NCBI RefSeq assembly: GCF_030323025.1
Contig: NZ_CP097329.1
Span: forward strand, 4,202,001 to 4,266,000
Reading direction: 5' to 3'
Length of the DNA stretch: 64,000 nt
Origin: Pseudanabaena mucicola str. Chao 1806
GTDB taxonomy: Bacteria; Cyanobacteriota; Cyanobacteriia; Pseudanabaenales; Pseudanabaenaceae
Below are positions 16,935 through 25,643 of this stretch, piece by piece (position 1 is the first letter of the stretch; the number at the start of each line of letters is the position of its first letter). Position numbers and translations under genes: made by a program. Under the pieces are notes generated by a model. The model had not been told where the DNA came from and made no database searches. It was given only the letters and a program-made list of their open reading frames with translations.

Positions 16935-18329
16935 CTAGAAAATGCCTGCGGATTCGTAGAGTCGGCGGATGAGGGCGAGGATTTTGCGATCATAGAGAGG
17001 ATCGATCGCCCAGCGTCCAGTGAGTTGACTTAAGACCGGGGCAACGCCTCGCGCCACTAAGTGGAATCTCGGTGCAACGACAGGTTGAAATAATGGAGCA
17101 TTGCTGGCATAGGCTTTGAGATGCTGGATATGTGCTCTCACGCCTGTACGCTGATCGGCAAAACTCGCACCTGATAATTTAGCTGTTGCATTCACCGAAG
17201 ATGTAGCACCAAGACTAGCAAAGTTATTTTGTTCAGCTTCAATACCTCTACCAAATCTGAGAAATCCTGTCTCAATGCACATTTGACAAAAGGCAATATC
17301 ATGATTTACACCTTCAATTTCTGCTTCTTCACGATATAAATGTGGTAGATCACCATAGTTTGTGAGAGCTATCTCATTATTATTTTTGAGAAACATTAGT
17401 AACTGCACTTCTGATGCATTACCTACACCCATGATCTGATCGATTTGCCCAGTGAAAACCTTAAAAATTGTTTTTAGATAAAGGGTACGGGTAGTGCTAT
17501 CCCAAGATACAGAAGTATTCAGATCTCGCAAAGCGATCGCCTGCAAATAGACAATACTTTGATAGCGCAGACGACAAGTTAAAGGAATCTGACTCAGATC
17601 GAAACCGAGGCGGTCAACTAAATCGGCTGGAACTAAGACATTGCCTGCCACTAAAATCCCCTTTTCTTCATAACTTTGTCCATTGAGATTAATATTAATT
17701 TCTGGATAGGTAACAGCTTTGGTGACAGGGGTACGGTTCGCTGGAGTGAATACAGGAATTGTAGTTGCCGTTTCATTAATCCATGCCTGTAAGCCATCAG
17801 CAATTCCGATCACATAGTCACGCCGCCTTGTTTGCATCAGTAGTCGATCCTGTGAAGTATTTGCAAAAACTAATTCCAACAAAATTGAAGGAATGATAAT
17901 TTGGCGACAAAAGCTCAAACTGCCAATACTCGCGATCGTGTCCACTTTCGCACCTCGATTCGTAATTTCGGGAACTCGCTTGGTTAAGGCATTGGTAATT
18001 ATTTCCGCCTGCCGTTTGCGAATTGTATTATTGGCTATGTAATAGGTTGTGGCTCCTCGTAATTCTGGTGATGTGACCGTATCGATATTGAGAGATAGAG
18101 CTACATCTTGACTAGTGACCCTTGAATTAATCCATGCGATCATCTCTTCTGAGTTCAAGTCATCACTAGGTAGAGCGATCGCAATCCCCCGCGATCGCAA
18201 TTCGGCAATTAATAGATCTCTTGTAGCAATCAATTCAGCCATTTCGATCATGCCGCCAACTCCTTCACTGAGATCGCGGAACGAACCTTCAAAAACATTA
18301 TGACCTGCGGAAATAAATATTTTGCCCAT
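16935..18329 (-). CDS. N-acetylmuramoyl-L-alanine amidase with glucosaminidase-like C-terminal domain
   Basis: A 464-residue peptidoglycan hydrolase candidate. Residues 1-190 match Amidase_3: IFISAGHN gives the first zinc His, E24 in SEGVGG is the likely second ligand, LNID precedes the expected third ligand and ILLELVF the catalytic Glu. The middle (about 200-290) resembles a copper-amine-oxidase-N-type substrate domain. The C-terminal part (about 295-460: FLKNNNEIALTNYGDLPHLY, EGVNHDIAFCQMCIETGFLRF, NNFASLGA, DQRTGVRAHIQHLKAYA) is a glucosaminidase/lysozyme-like fold. No signal peptide at the chosen start, which is odd for a wall enzyme. Confidence 0.75.
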   Translation of the reverse strand: MGKIFISAGHNVFEGSFRDLSEGVGGMIEMAELIATRDLLIAELRSRGIAIALPSDDLNSEEMIAWINSRVTSQDVALSLNIDTVTSPELRGATTYYIANNTIRKRQAEIITNALTKRVPEITNRGAKVDTIASIGSLSFCRQIIIPSILLELVFANTSQDRLLMQTRRRDYVIGIADGLQAWINETATTIPVFTPANRTPVTKAVTYPEININLNGQSYEEKGILVAGNVLVPADLVDRLGFDLSQIPLTCRLRYQSIVYLQAIALRDLNTSVSWDSTTRTLYLKTIFKVFTGQIDQIMGVGNASEVQLLMFLKNNNEIALTNYGDLPHLYREEAEIEGVNHDIAFCQMCIETGFLRFGRGIEAEQNNFASLGATSSVNATAKLSGASFADQRTGVRAHIQHLKAYASNAPLFQPVVAPRFHLVARGVAPVLSQLTGRWAIDPLYDRKILALIRRLYESAGIF

Positions 18330-18456
18330 ATCCCTATCTGCTAGTCCATTTCAGCAAGCAAAAAAAGTCTCCGTGAGTTTATCAGCTTTTGTCCTGTTTG
18401 ACCATTTATTTATCAAATAGAGAGACGGCAGACACCTTTCTATTTGATAAATCAAG

Positions 18457-18483
18457 AACAGGGGGCTTAACCCCCTTGCCTAT
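18457..18483. repeat. Palindromic repeat, intergenic copy of the unit in the synthase gene
   Basis: 27 nt centred on GGGGGCTTAACCCCC, matching the reverse complement of 703-729 at 25 of 27 positions. A 12-bp inverted repeat TTTATCAAATAG / CTATTTGATAAA lies just upstream at 18409-18451. No coding use here. Confidence 0.6.
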
Positions 18484-18567
18484 AATTAAAAGGGCTTGCT
18501 TCCCAGTCTTCGGTCGGGAAACAAACTCTTCACCTTATATTTTCGATGATAAAAATCCCAGCATTAG

Positions 18568-18631
18568 TTTCATAATTAGTATTGCTGATTGATTAGGGTG
18601 GGAAATTACCCCGAAAATACTAATTATGAAA
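18568..18631 (+). promoter_or_regulatory. 16-bp inverted repeat enclosing the NIL-ferredoxin leader and start codon
   Basis: Arms TTTCATAATTAGTATT (18568-18583) and AATACTAATTATGAAA (18616-18631) are perfect complements. The second arm contains the ATG of the downstream gene (18626). As RNA it would hide the start codon; as DNA it could be an operator. Confidence 0.5.
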
Positions 18632-19030
18632 AAAAGAGTTAATCTTACCTTTCCTAAACGGGCGATCAACATTCCCCTCACCTATCGACTTGCCAAAGAT
18701 TTCAATATAGCCGCAAATATTATCCGCGCACAAGTGGCTCCCAATAAAGTCGGAAAGATGGTGCTAGAACTATCAGGGGATATCGACCAGCTTGAAGAAG
18801 CTATCGAATGGATGCGTTCGCAAGATATCGAGGTTTCATTACATGGACGCGAAATTGTAATTGACGATACGGCATGTGTTGATTGTGGCTTATGCACTGG
18901 TGTATGCCCCACTGAGGCGCTGACCCTTGATCCTAAAAGTTTTCAACTCACCTTTACGCGATCGCGCTGTATAGTTTGTGAGCAATGTATTGCAGCTTGT
19001 CCTGTAAACGCCATCTCGATTAATCTATAG
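18626..19030 (+). CDS. NIL domain plus 4Fe-4S dicluster ferredoxin
   Basis: A 134-residue soluble redox protein. Residues 1-75 form a NIL domain, known as the ligand-sensing tail of methionine ABC ATPases. Residues 78-134 carry two 4Fe-4S motifs: C84-x2-C87-x2-C90-x3-C94-P and C115-x2-C118-x2-C121-x3-C125-P, all Cys present. In other bacteria such proteins sit near sulfur amino-acid genes; no such neighbour is visible here. The start codon lies within a 16-bp inverted repeat, suggesting translational or transcriptional control. Confidence 0.9.
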   Translation: MKKRVNLTFPKRAINIPLTYRLAKDFNIAANIIRAQVAPNKVGKMVLELSGDIDQLEEAIEWMRSQDIEVSLHGREIVIDDTACVDCGLCTGVCPTEALTLDPKSFQLTFTRSRCIVCEQCIAACPVNAISINL

Positions 19031-19179
19031 TTAGTAGTATCTTTAATTGCTCTAGCCGAAAATCCAGTCTAAGGGCTGACTTATAGGTCTATTTTTTGAC
19101 GGACAAGCATTTATAATGATACAAAAAGTAACAATTTTTTATAAAACAATTTAGCCCACTAGACTTTGAGTTACAACTC

Positions 19180-19932
19180 ATGCATTTTGAGTTTTTTTCG
19201 CTAGAAGTTATTCAAGAATGGACACAACAGTATGGATACTGGATCGTGTTCTTCGGTATTATGCTGGAGAATGCTGGTATCCCGTTGCCAGGGGAAACAA
19301 TTACACTGGTAGGTGGATTTCTATCAGGAAATGGTGAGTTGCGCTATCCATTGGTTTTGCTATGTACTGTAGCGGGAGCAATTTTAGGAGATAGTGCAGG
19401 ATATTGGTTAGGTCGTTGGGGTGGGTTGCCCGCCCTCTCAAAAATTGGCAAACTATTTCGGATGCCTGCTGATGAGATTGAGATTGCCCGTGAAAAATTT
19501 CGGGGTAGTGCTGATCGCGCAGTTTTCTTTGGTCGCTTCATTGCCATCTTGCGAATTTTTGCGGGACCAATGGCAGGAATGTCAGGAATGTCCTACTCAA
19601 GATTTCTCTTTTTTAACGCTACAGGTGCTTTGGTTTGGGGTGTCGTGACTACAGGTGTTGCCTACTATGCAGGCACATTAATTCCGCTTGAGGTCTTAGT
19701 ATCTGGAGTCGTGAAAGTTAGTTCAATCATTCTAAGTGGAGTTGTTCTATGGTTTGGTGTACCCCCAGCATATCGTTTCCTAAAAGAAAAGTTCATCGCT
19801 TGGCGCAATTCCCATAAACCTGAAAATGCCATTCCTAGTCATCCACATCTACAAGCGGTGCAGGAGTCACCTGTGTTATTACCGATTACCGAAGATAAGA
19901 TAAAGATTAAACAAGCGATCGAAAATGACTAA
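19180..19932 (+). CDS. DedA family membrane protein
   Basis: A 250-residue membrane protein of the DedA/SNARE-associated family, implicated in membrane lipid flipping and homeostasis. Visible signatures are the acidic E-N-A-G-x-P-x-P-G-E motif at about 30-40, GDSAGYWLGRWGG, and FFGRFIAILRIFAGPMAGMSGMS with the conserved Arg residues and glycines. The C-terminal 50 residues are a soluble tail, longer than in E. coli DedA. Monocistronic and followed by a family A repeat. Confidence 0.88.
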   Translation: MHFEFFSLEVIQEWTQQYGYWIVFFGIMLENAGIPLPGETITLVGGFLSGNGELRYPLVLLCTVAGAILGDSAGYWLGRWGGLPALSKIGKLFRMPADEIEIAREKFRGSADRAVFFGRFIAILRIFAGPMAGMSGMSYSRFLFFNATGALVWGVVTTGVAYYAGTLIPLEVLVSGVVKVSSIILSGVVLWFGVPPAYRFLKEKFIAWRNSHKPENAIPSHPHLQAVQESPVLLPITEDKIKIKQAIEND

Positions 19933-19937
19933 AAAAA

Positions 19938-20080
19938 GTTAGTTCGGAATTATTTAAAACTGGCTTTGAGAGATGGTTTGCTACGCAAACCATCTCTCAA
20001 AGCTAAAAATCAAAAGCCTTGCTAAACAAAGCTTTTGATTTTTAGTTTATAAGACTTGCAGACTTAACTCAAACTGTCGT
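19938..20080. repeat. Two-hairpin dispersed repeat, family A copy 2
   Basis: Head GTTAGTTCGGAATTATTTAA, first stem with arm TTTGAGAGATGGTTTGC, second stem around AAAAATCAAAAGCCTTGC, tail GACTTAACTCAAACTG. The first-stem arms carry paired changes relative to copies 1 and 3 (ATGG/CCAT), preserving the hairpin. Confidence 0.7.
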
Positions 20081-20116
20081 TAAAATGTATGAGTTTTTCA
20101 AACAGCACTTCACTAT

Positions 20117-20146
20117 AAAAAAAGCTACCTGATGGTAGCTTTTTTA
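20117..20146. terminator. Terminator after tRNA-Ser
   Basis: AGCTACC / GGTAGCT stem flanked by A7 and T6 runs, just downstream of the minus-strand tRNA. Confidence 0.75.
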
Positions 20147-20154
20147 CTTATTTA

Positions 20155-20239
20155 CGGAGAGAGAGGGATTCGAACCCTCGGTTGCTTTCACAACATTCGA
20201 TTTCAAGTCGAACGCATTCGACCACTCTGCCATCTCTCC
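20155..20239 (-). tRNA. tRNA-Ser (anticodon UGA)
   Basis: 85 nt on the minus strand. Acceptor stem GGAGAGA / TCTCTCC with discriminator G; anticodon loop CTTGAAA gives UGA; a long variable arm lies between the anticodon and T stems, typical of serine tRNA; T loop GGTTCGAATCC. CCA is not encoded. Confidence 0.95.
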
Positions 20240-20277
20240 CGTTGGATATTTTAAAGCATCAATACACACAATACAAG

Positions 20278-20306
20278 CAAAAAAGCTCGCAAAGCGAGAT
20301 TTTTTG
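20278..20306. terminator. Terminator of the H1-like gene side
   Basis: CTCGC-AAA-GCGAG stem between A and T runs. It serves minus-strand transcription coming from the gene that ends at 20456, with a family B element in between. Confidence 0.55.
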
Positions 20307-20411
20307 TAAGTAGCTAGACGTAAGTAAACTAAAAACCGAGAGTTTTGTTCCGCCCGCGTAGCGGGCGGAACAAAACTCTCGGTTTTGGTTTTAATTAAGT
20401 TGAGCTAATTA
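20307..20411 (+). repeat. MITE-like family B, copy 3
   Basis: About 105 bp starting TAAGTAGCTAGACGTAAG, central GTTCCGCCCGCGTAGCGGGC palindrome, right end AGCTAATTA, which is diverged from the AGCTACTTA of the other copies. Placed between a terminator and the H1-like gene stop. Confidence 0.75.
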
Positions 20412-20455
20412 ATGGTCTTATGAATGACTAGGAAGATAGCTATCTGTTGAAATAT

Positions 20456-21571
20456 CTATGCCTTAACCGCAGACATGGATAAAGTGTAATAGCCTAGCTG
20501 ATTAGGAACTCTTTCCCACTTACCATCGAGCTTGCCCTTAGACAGATTTTTGGTAACGCGATCCTTGGCTTGGCGGAAATTCTCAACCGAAAGATCGCCA
20601 TACAAAGCCTTAACAACACTATCTGCATTCACAAATTCACCCTTACGCTCTTGTAAAACTTTCTCGATCGCATCGGTTAAAGTATTACCTTGATAAAGAG
20701 GACGGAAAGCTAAGGAGCTAGAACGACCCGACTTTTTAGGCTGAATAGCTTTAGATACAGGAGCCTCAGATTTTTTGACTTTAGTAGAAGTTTTAGTTAC
20801 AACAGCTTTAGCAGTAGTTTTTGGAGTCTTGGTAGCTTTAGCCGCAACTTTTGGAGCCTTGGAAACTTTAGCAGCCTTTGCTGCTTTTGGAGCTTTCTCT
20901 ACCTTAGCGGCTGGAGCGGCTGCTTTAGCGGCTGCTCTGCCTCTTTTAATAGTTGATGTAGGAACTGTTTTCAAGCTTTCGAGAGAGAGGGTATAGTAAC
21001 CGAGTTGATTAGGAACACGCTTCCATCTATTTTCACCTTTACCCTTAGATAAATTCTTGGTGACACGTTCTTTAGCAACACGGAAAACAGTTTCAGAGAG
21101 ATCTCCATAAAGGATATTGACTACATCATCCGCATTAACTGCTTGTCCTTGACGCTCATTCAAAATCTTTTCGATCGATTCTGTCAGGGTTAGTCCTTCA
21201 TAAGCAGGACGAGTTGTTAATGAACCCCGACGATGTCCTCTTCCTTTTCCTTTAGCAACAGGTGTGGCGACGGGAGTTGCTTCAGGTTTAGCGGCTTTGG
21301 GTTTACGACCTTTAGTAGGGGCTTTAGGAACTTCAGCAATTACGGGAGCAACGATAGCAGGAGCAGTGGCAGTTTCTTTCTTTTTAGCTTTGGCTTTAGG
21401 AACTTCAGCAGGCAGGCTACCAAGGAGGGCTTCAACGTGAGCGAGTTGAGCGCGGGCTTGAGCGACTTTGTCTTCGTATTCTGCGAGGAATCCTTGCAAA
21501 TGGGATTGCAAAGCTTGTAAAGACGCGCCAAAGCCATCTGGCTGTAGACTTACAGGTAGATCTATACTCAT
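20456..21571 (-). CDS. Duplicated winged-helix-like protein with histone-H1-like Lys/Ala linker
   Basis: A 371-residue very basic protein. A 76-residue unit occurs twice (about 121-196 and 290-365); both contain (L/A)-T-(E/D)-(S/A)-IEK-(I/V)-L-x-ER, VNAD-x-VV, LYGDLS, (V/R)TKNLSKGK and RVPNQLGYYTLS. The units look like HARE-HTH or other winged-helix DNA-binding modules. They are joined by about 92 residues rich in Lys, Ala and Pro (KAPKAAKAAKVSKAPKVAAK), like the tails of histone H1. A similar basic tract (55-115) precedes unit 1, and residues 15-55 are helical, perhaps for oligomerisation. A nucleoid-associated role is inferred; I do not know the family name. Confidence 0.8.
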   Translation of the reverse strand: MSIDLPVSLQPDGFGASLQALQSHLQGFLAEYEDKVAQARAQLAHVEALLGSLPAEVPKAKAKKKETATAPAIVAPVIAEVPKAPTKGRKPKAAKPEATPVATPVAKGKGRGHRRGSLTTRPAYEGLTLTESIEKILNERQGQAVNADDVVNILYGDLSETVFRVAKERVTKNLSKGKGENRWKRVPNQLGYYTLSLESLKTVPTSTIKRGRAAAKAAAPAAKVEKAPKAAKAAKVSKAPKVAAKATKTPKTTAKAVVTKTSTKVKKSEAPVSKAIQPKKSGRSSSLAFRPLYQGNTLTDAIEKVLQERKGEFVNADSVVKALYGDLSVENFRQAKDRVTKNLSKGKLDGKWERVPNQLGYYTLSMSAVKA

Positions 21572-21761
21572 ATTATGGAAACCAAAGAGATAATAATGAT
21601 TGATTGTTTTGATTAGTTTGTTTCCTCATACATTTGCTTATGATGGAATAAACTCATTATTTCGTTCTATCACGTTTTGAGAGAACTCGCAATAGTTTAG
21701 AAAGAATTCTCACCATTATCTATTTTTCTCTGAGAGAGAGGGTGGCTAATCTACCATTCGT

Positions 21762-24113
21762 TTATTTCTTTAGGTTGAGCAAAAATCTGGCTTCAGCAGC
21801 ACGATCGCTATCGGGATATCTCTCTAGTAACCTTTGTAAATATCTAGGTTGCTCACTGAGAAAGAAACTAGAAAACAGCAAATCATCAATATAAGGACTT
21901 TGAGGGAATTTAATTTGTAACTCAGTGATAATGCTGTCAATGCGCCGATGATAGTCAGATAGGGTACTCTTTTCTAGTTGTTCGTAGTCTTGATAAGAGT
22001 AACTACGTTTACTGAGTTGGCGATATTGTCCACTAGCACTTAATCCTGCGGGGGGATGGATCCTTTGAGTTTCCGCGAAAGTGTGGTTTTCCCATTGGTT
22101 CAGTAGGGTCATGCCAATCATGTATAAAGATTTTTCGCGAATGTCTAGAGGGATATTCTGGTCATCAAGTAACTGTTGATAGAGGGAAATCGCGATCGCA
22201 TTTTGGCTGCCACCTTGGTATTTAGCCAAAATCTCTGAGCTACTGCGTTTAGATTCATCGCATACCCACCACTTGTCACAGTCCCAGTCCGTAGGGATAC
22301 GATAGGTGCGAAATCCATCCCAGATGGGTAAATAACCATTTTTCCATCCGCCTATTCCTGCCCAATCTGAGGCGATTTGGTAACGCGATTCGGGAGTATT
22401 TTCGATTTGCCATTGGCGCAATTTTTGCCAACGTAGTTTCTGTTCGCTCAAGAGTGATTGTGCTTCTTTCTTAAAATCGACGACTCGATTATCCTCTCGC
22501 CACAAGCGACCTTGAGGGTAATAGTATGCTTCGAGGATACGGTCAGGGATTGAATCTAAATTTAAGTTGGCATTAATTTCTAAGGCTTTCGCATAGTTGT
22601 GAGATCGCGCATATTGAATGGCAATTGCATATTGCAAGAGTGGTGCGAGAGGTTGATTATCTGGTTCTTGCAAGAGGGTTTGCATTTGTTCGATAGACAG
22701 TCCCACATCGAGGAGGGTCCGCACATGAGGGAAAGCTAGATAGATGGCATCGCGATCACCCATAGGTTGCACCATGATTTTGCTCCAAAGACGCATAGCT
22801 CTCATGATGTCATTATTATTTTGAAGACTGAGCGCGAGGAAATAGTTAGCGTCATCGACTCCAGCATGATCAGGATATTTTCTGAGCCAGTCCTGCCATG
22901 CTTGCAGCCGTTCTATCTCAGTGCGGTTAGCATTACGTGCAATGATTTCTTGACTGCGTGGCTCACCATCAAAATAGGAACGTCCTGTTAAATCTCCATA
23001 CTCACGACAAGCGATCGCAAATTTGGACTGCGGATATTTTGTCACCATTCCTAAAAGCAGGTAATAGGCATAGTCACCTTTAATCGTGAAATTCTCATAA
23101 CTAACGATCTTGGAGAGAGGATAGAGTTGCGATAGATCATTGTTCAAAATATTTTGAAGGAGTTCTGTCGCTTGAGCATCACCATGGCGATCTAGCTCAG
23201 CGATCGCCCAAGTCCGATCATTAGAATTTGGTTCGTTAATCAAAGAATGGAAGAATGCACGACCAAAGGGAGTAATTTCGCCTGCTTTGATGGCTCCAAG
23301 TCGCTCGACCAAGATATACTCCTGAGCATCGCTTGGTAATTTTTGATAGAGGGAGATCGCTGCCTTGATTTGACTATCTGTCGGTTTTGCTAACTGCTCA
23401 TAGTTCACCCATTCTGGTAAACCTGCAAAGTTCTTTTCTTTTTCATATGAGGACTTACCATATACGGCTTCATAGCCAAGAATTCTCGTCAAAAATTCCA
23501 AGTTGAATTGACTATAATATTGCGGAGAATTTTTGGGTTCGAGATTAGCTTTGGCAAGACTGATTAGCTCTTTGCGGACTTGAGGATCATCTAATCCGAA
23601 ATCTTTCTCCCAGTCCTTGCTTTGAGCTTCGTAGACATAGGGAGCGATTTCGTACAAATTAGGGTAGGTCAAGCGACGTTGAATTTGTCCACGGAGCCAT
23701 ATGGTCGTATAGGGTTTACCAAGATTGCGAATACCTTCAATACCATACTTTTGTCTAGTTTCATCGCGGGAACGCGCATAATAGCTCAGCAATGGATATG
23801 CTTTAGCACCATACTTTTTCCACGCGGGATTAGCTACAGCATCTTTTCCCCATTTGGTAATGATAATATCTTGGCGAATAGCTTGAACGATTTCTTGCCA
23901 CTGTGGATCGAAGCGGAGGCGATCGCGAAGAACATCATCGATTTCCAGTTGGGAAATTTCTTGAGCGCTGAAGGAATCAGCCAGTTTTGACATTTCTGCA
24001 GGGCTAAGTATTTTGACGGTGCGTGATTGAAATATTTCTGCTGCTTTGATTGCTGCGCCACAGGATGCGATCGTGATGAATATCATCAATATATATAGAT
24101 ATCGCTTTTTCAT
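21762..24113 (-). CDS. Large exported HEAT/TPR-like repeat protein
   Basis: 783 residues from ATG 24113, which has GGAGAG at five bases; an upstream in-frame TTG would place that site inside the gene. A signal peptide or lipid anchor is visible (KKRYLYILMIFITIASCGAA, with Cys in a lipobox-like setting). The rest is helical repeats: HEAT-like around 300-350 (LINEPNSNDRTWAIAELDRH) and TPR-like at 390-450 and the C terminus (DRAAEARFLLNL). Probably a periplasmic scaffold; no catalytic motif seen. Monocistronic. Confidence 0.75.
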   Translation of the reverse strand: MKKRYLYILMIFITIASCGAAIKAAEIFQSRTVKILSPAEMSKLADSFSAQEISQLEIDDVLRDRLRFDPQWQEIVQAIRQDIIITKWGKDAVANPAWKKYGAKAYPLLSYYARSRDETRQKYGIEGIRNLGKPYTTIWLRGQIQRRLTYPNLYEIAPYVYEAQSKDWEKDFGLDDPQVRKELISLAKANLEPKNSPQYYSQFNLEFLTRILGYEAVYGKSSYEKEKNFAGLPEWVNYEQLAKPTDSQIKAAISLYQKLPSDAQEYILVERLGAIKAGEITPFGRAFFHSLINEPNSNDRTWAIAELDRHGDAQATELLQNILNNDLSQLYPLSKIVSYENFTIKGDYAYYLLLGMVTKYPQSKFAIACREYGDLTGRSYFDGEPRSQEIIARNANRTEIERLQAWQDWLRKYPDHAGVDDANYFLALSLQNNNDIMRAMRLWSKIMVQPMGDRDAIYLAFPHVRTLLDVGLSIEQMQTLLQEPDNQPLAPLLQYAIAIQYARSHNYAKALEINANLNLDSIPDRILEAYYYPQGRLWREDNRVVDFKKEAQSLLSEQKLRWQKLRQWQIENTPESRYQIASDWAGIGGWKNGYLPIWDGFRTYRIPTDWDCDKWWVCDESKRSSSEILAKYQGGSQNAIAISLYQQLLDDQNIPLDIREKSLYMIGMTLLNQWENHTFAETQRIHPPAGLSASGQYRQLSKRSYSYQDYEQLEKSTLSDYHRRIDSIITELQIKFPQSPYIDDLLFSSFFLSEQPRYLQRLLERYPDSDRAAEARFLLNLKK

Positions 24114-24240
24114 CTTACTCTCCAAACTCCAAGCTATAGGACTGGGTTCCCCAGAAAAAGTGTCTATCTATCATTAAATGTGATTTAGGCGAGATAGAAA
24201 TACTTCTCAGCAATTTGCAACAAATATCCCCTTAAGAAAA

Positions 24241-24386
24241 CGTGAGTTCGGGATAATTTGAAACGAGCTTTGAGAGAGGGGTGGCTACGCCACCCCTCTC
24301 TCAAAGCCCAAAAGCAAAAGCCTTGCTTAGCAAGGCTTTTGCTTTTGGGCTTTAAAATTTTGCCAGCTTAACTCGAAATCCCCTTT
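24241..24386. repeat. Two-hairpin dispersed repeat, family A copy 3
   Basis: Head CGTGAGTTCGGGATAATTTG, stem 1 with arm TTTGAGAGAGGGGTGGC, stem 2 with arm AAAAGCAAAAGCCTTGC, tail GCTTAACTCGAAATCCCC. Head and tail are partly complementary (terminal inverted repeat). A 24-bp near-perfect inverted repeat (24374-24432) joins its tail to a partial further copy ending at about 24534. Confidence 0.75.
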
Positions 24387-24432
24387 AGAAAGAATCTACG
24401 AAATGCACAGATTCTTTCTAAAGAGGATTTCG

Positions 24433-24534
24433 AGAAACGGGGAGGTATGCCAACGTTCTCTCATGGCAAAGCTTTGCTTAGCAAAGCTTTTGTTGATGGG
24501 ACTATAAAATTTGCAAGCTTAAGAACTGACGTTT
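24433..24534. repeat. Degenerate partial family A copy
   Basis: Only the second hairpin (CAAAGCTTTGCTTAGCAAAG) and a tail with AAAATTTGCAAGCTTAAG are recognisable. It reaches the stop codon of the SDR gene. Confidence 0.5.
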
Positions 24535-25251
24535 TTAAAAGAATAAATGGCTTTCAGGTTGAATATTGATTTCCATCGGTACGGCTAATGGGTCGGCGGA
24601 GAGTGCAAACATAATTGCATTTGCCGCAGTTTCAGGAGTCAGCATTTTGCTGCGATCGACTTTGAGACTGACATTATCCCAAAATGGTGAATCAATTCCC
24701 CCAAAATAAAACAGAGTTACCTTAATTCCAAAGCGACGTAACTCATCTGCCATACATTTGCTAAAGCCAACGGCTCCAAATTTAGAAGCACAATAGGCGG
24801 ATGCCATTGCCATCGGATGCTTACCTAAAATACCAATTACATTACAGATATGTCCAATTTTGCGATCCTTCATCGCATTAGCGACTAACTGACTCGTATA
24901 AAAAGTCCCTTTGAGATTGAGATCGAGCAGGTAATCGAGTTCCTGTGGCTCAATGCGATTGAATTGTTTGAGAATACCTGCACCTGCGGCATTCACTAAA
25001 ACATCAATCTGTCCAAACTGGGCGATCGCCTGTTGCACCATTCCTTCAACTTGAGCATACTTGGTGATATCGGTGGGAATAGCGATTGCCTCAGCATCGT
25101 AATCATCTTCGAGGTTGTGAACGAGTTCCTCTAATTTATGGATATCTCTTGCTACGAGAACTAATTTCGCACCTGCTTCTGCTAATTTCGGTACAAGTGC
25201 TGAACCAATCCCACCTGTTGCACCAACAACGACAACAACTTTGTTTTGCAT
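24535..25251 (-). CDS. Short-chain dehydrogenase/reductase with unusual active site
   Basis: A 238-residue classical SDR. The nucleotide motif GATGGIGSA (10-18), NAAGAG (87-92) and catalytic YCASK with Y153 and K157 are present. The residue 13 before the Tyr, usually Ser, is Gly (G140 in CNVIGILGK), and no neighbouring Ser replaces it. Arg35 after the second strand (LVARD) suggests NADP. Oxidoreductase activity may therefore be weak or the substrate unusual. Substrate unknown. Monocistronic. Confidence 0.88.
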   Translation of the reverse strand: MQNKVVVVVGATGGIGSALVPKLAEAGAKLVLVARDIHKLEELVHNLEDDYDAEAIAIPTDITKYAQVEGMVQQAIAQFGQIDVLVNAAGAGILKQFNRIEPQELDYLLDLNLKGTFYTSQLVANAMKDRKIGHICNVIGILGKHPMAMASAYCASKFGAVGFSKCMADELRRFGIKVTLFYFGGIDSPFWDNVSLKVDRSKMLTPETAANAIMFALSADPLAVPMEINIQPESHLFF

Positions 25252-25643
25252 TTGAAAATTACAATTTTTTTACAATACTTTATATTCCTTTACACAATAT
25301 AGCGCTTTTCAAGCAATCGAGGTATATGGGTTGTGCCCCATCTTCTGCGGGCGTACAACTCCGTACTTCACGAGATTTGTATACGCGATAAGACTTTCTC
25401 GTAATTAGGGACTTGCTATAAATTAAAGGGTAGTCATGCAATGTAATTGTGGCTTAGGCTCCGCTCAACCAAAGTTAGCTGCGACTTCGCAGCTAACTTT
25501 GGTGGAACATTTTTATCCGCAAGAGCCTTACAGATAGTTGGCATAAAAAAAGAGCGCTATGCGCTCTTTTTTTATGCCAAGTCTGGTTAAGCTTACAAAG
25601 CTTATCAAGTCCAGAAGCAAAAGCTTTGCTTTTAGGCGCTCAT
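25252..25643. other. Repeat-bearing intergenic gap
   Basis: 392 bases with no gene. The 24-nt head at 25428-25451 repeats the one at 11708, followed by a 15-bp stem (CCAAAGTTAGCTGCG, 25469-25502). A 20-bp perfect hairpin lies at 25538-25580. The rest shows nothing clear. Confidence 0.55.
25538..25580. terminator. Strong hairpin with 20-bp stem
   Basis: Arms 25538-25557 and 25561-25580, loop TAT; arm core AAAAAAAGAGCGC. A/T runs inside the stem make it an efficient terminator in either direction, here after the dienelactone hydrolase gene. Confidence 0.65.

Noticed and set aside
16696-16938. 80-residue plus-strand frame over the IS5 fragment
   Set aside because: The opposite strand shows clear transposase sequence, so this is its shadow.
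18389-18592. 67-residue frame in the gap before the NIL-ferredoxin gene
   Set aside because: It is made of palindromic repeat sequence and has no protein-like composition.
20775-20996. Hydrophobic 73-residue plus-strand frame rich in Ala and Leu
   Set aside because: Antisense of the Lys/Ala linker of the H1-like gene; the composition is explained by that.
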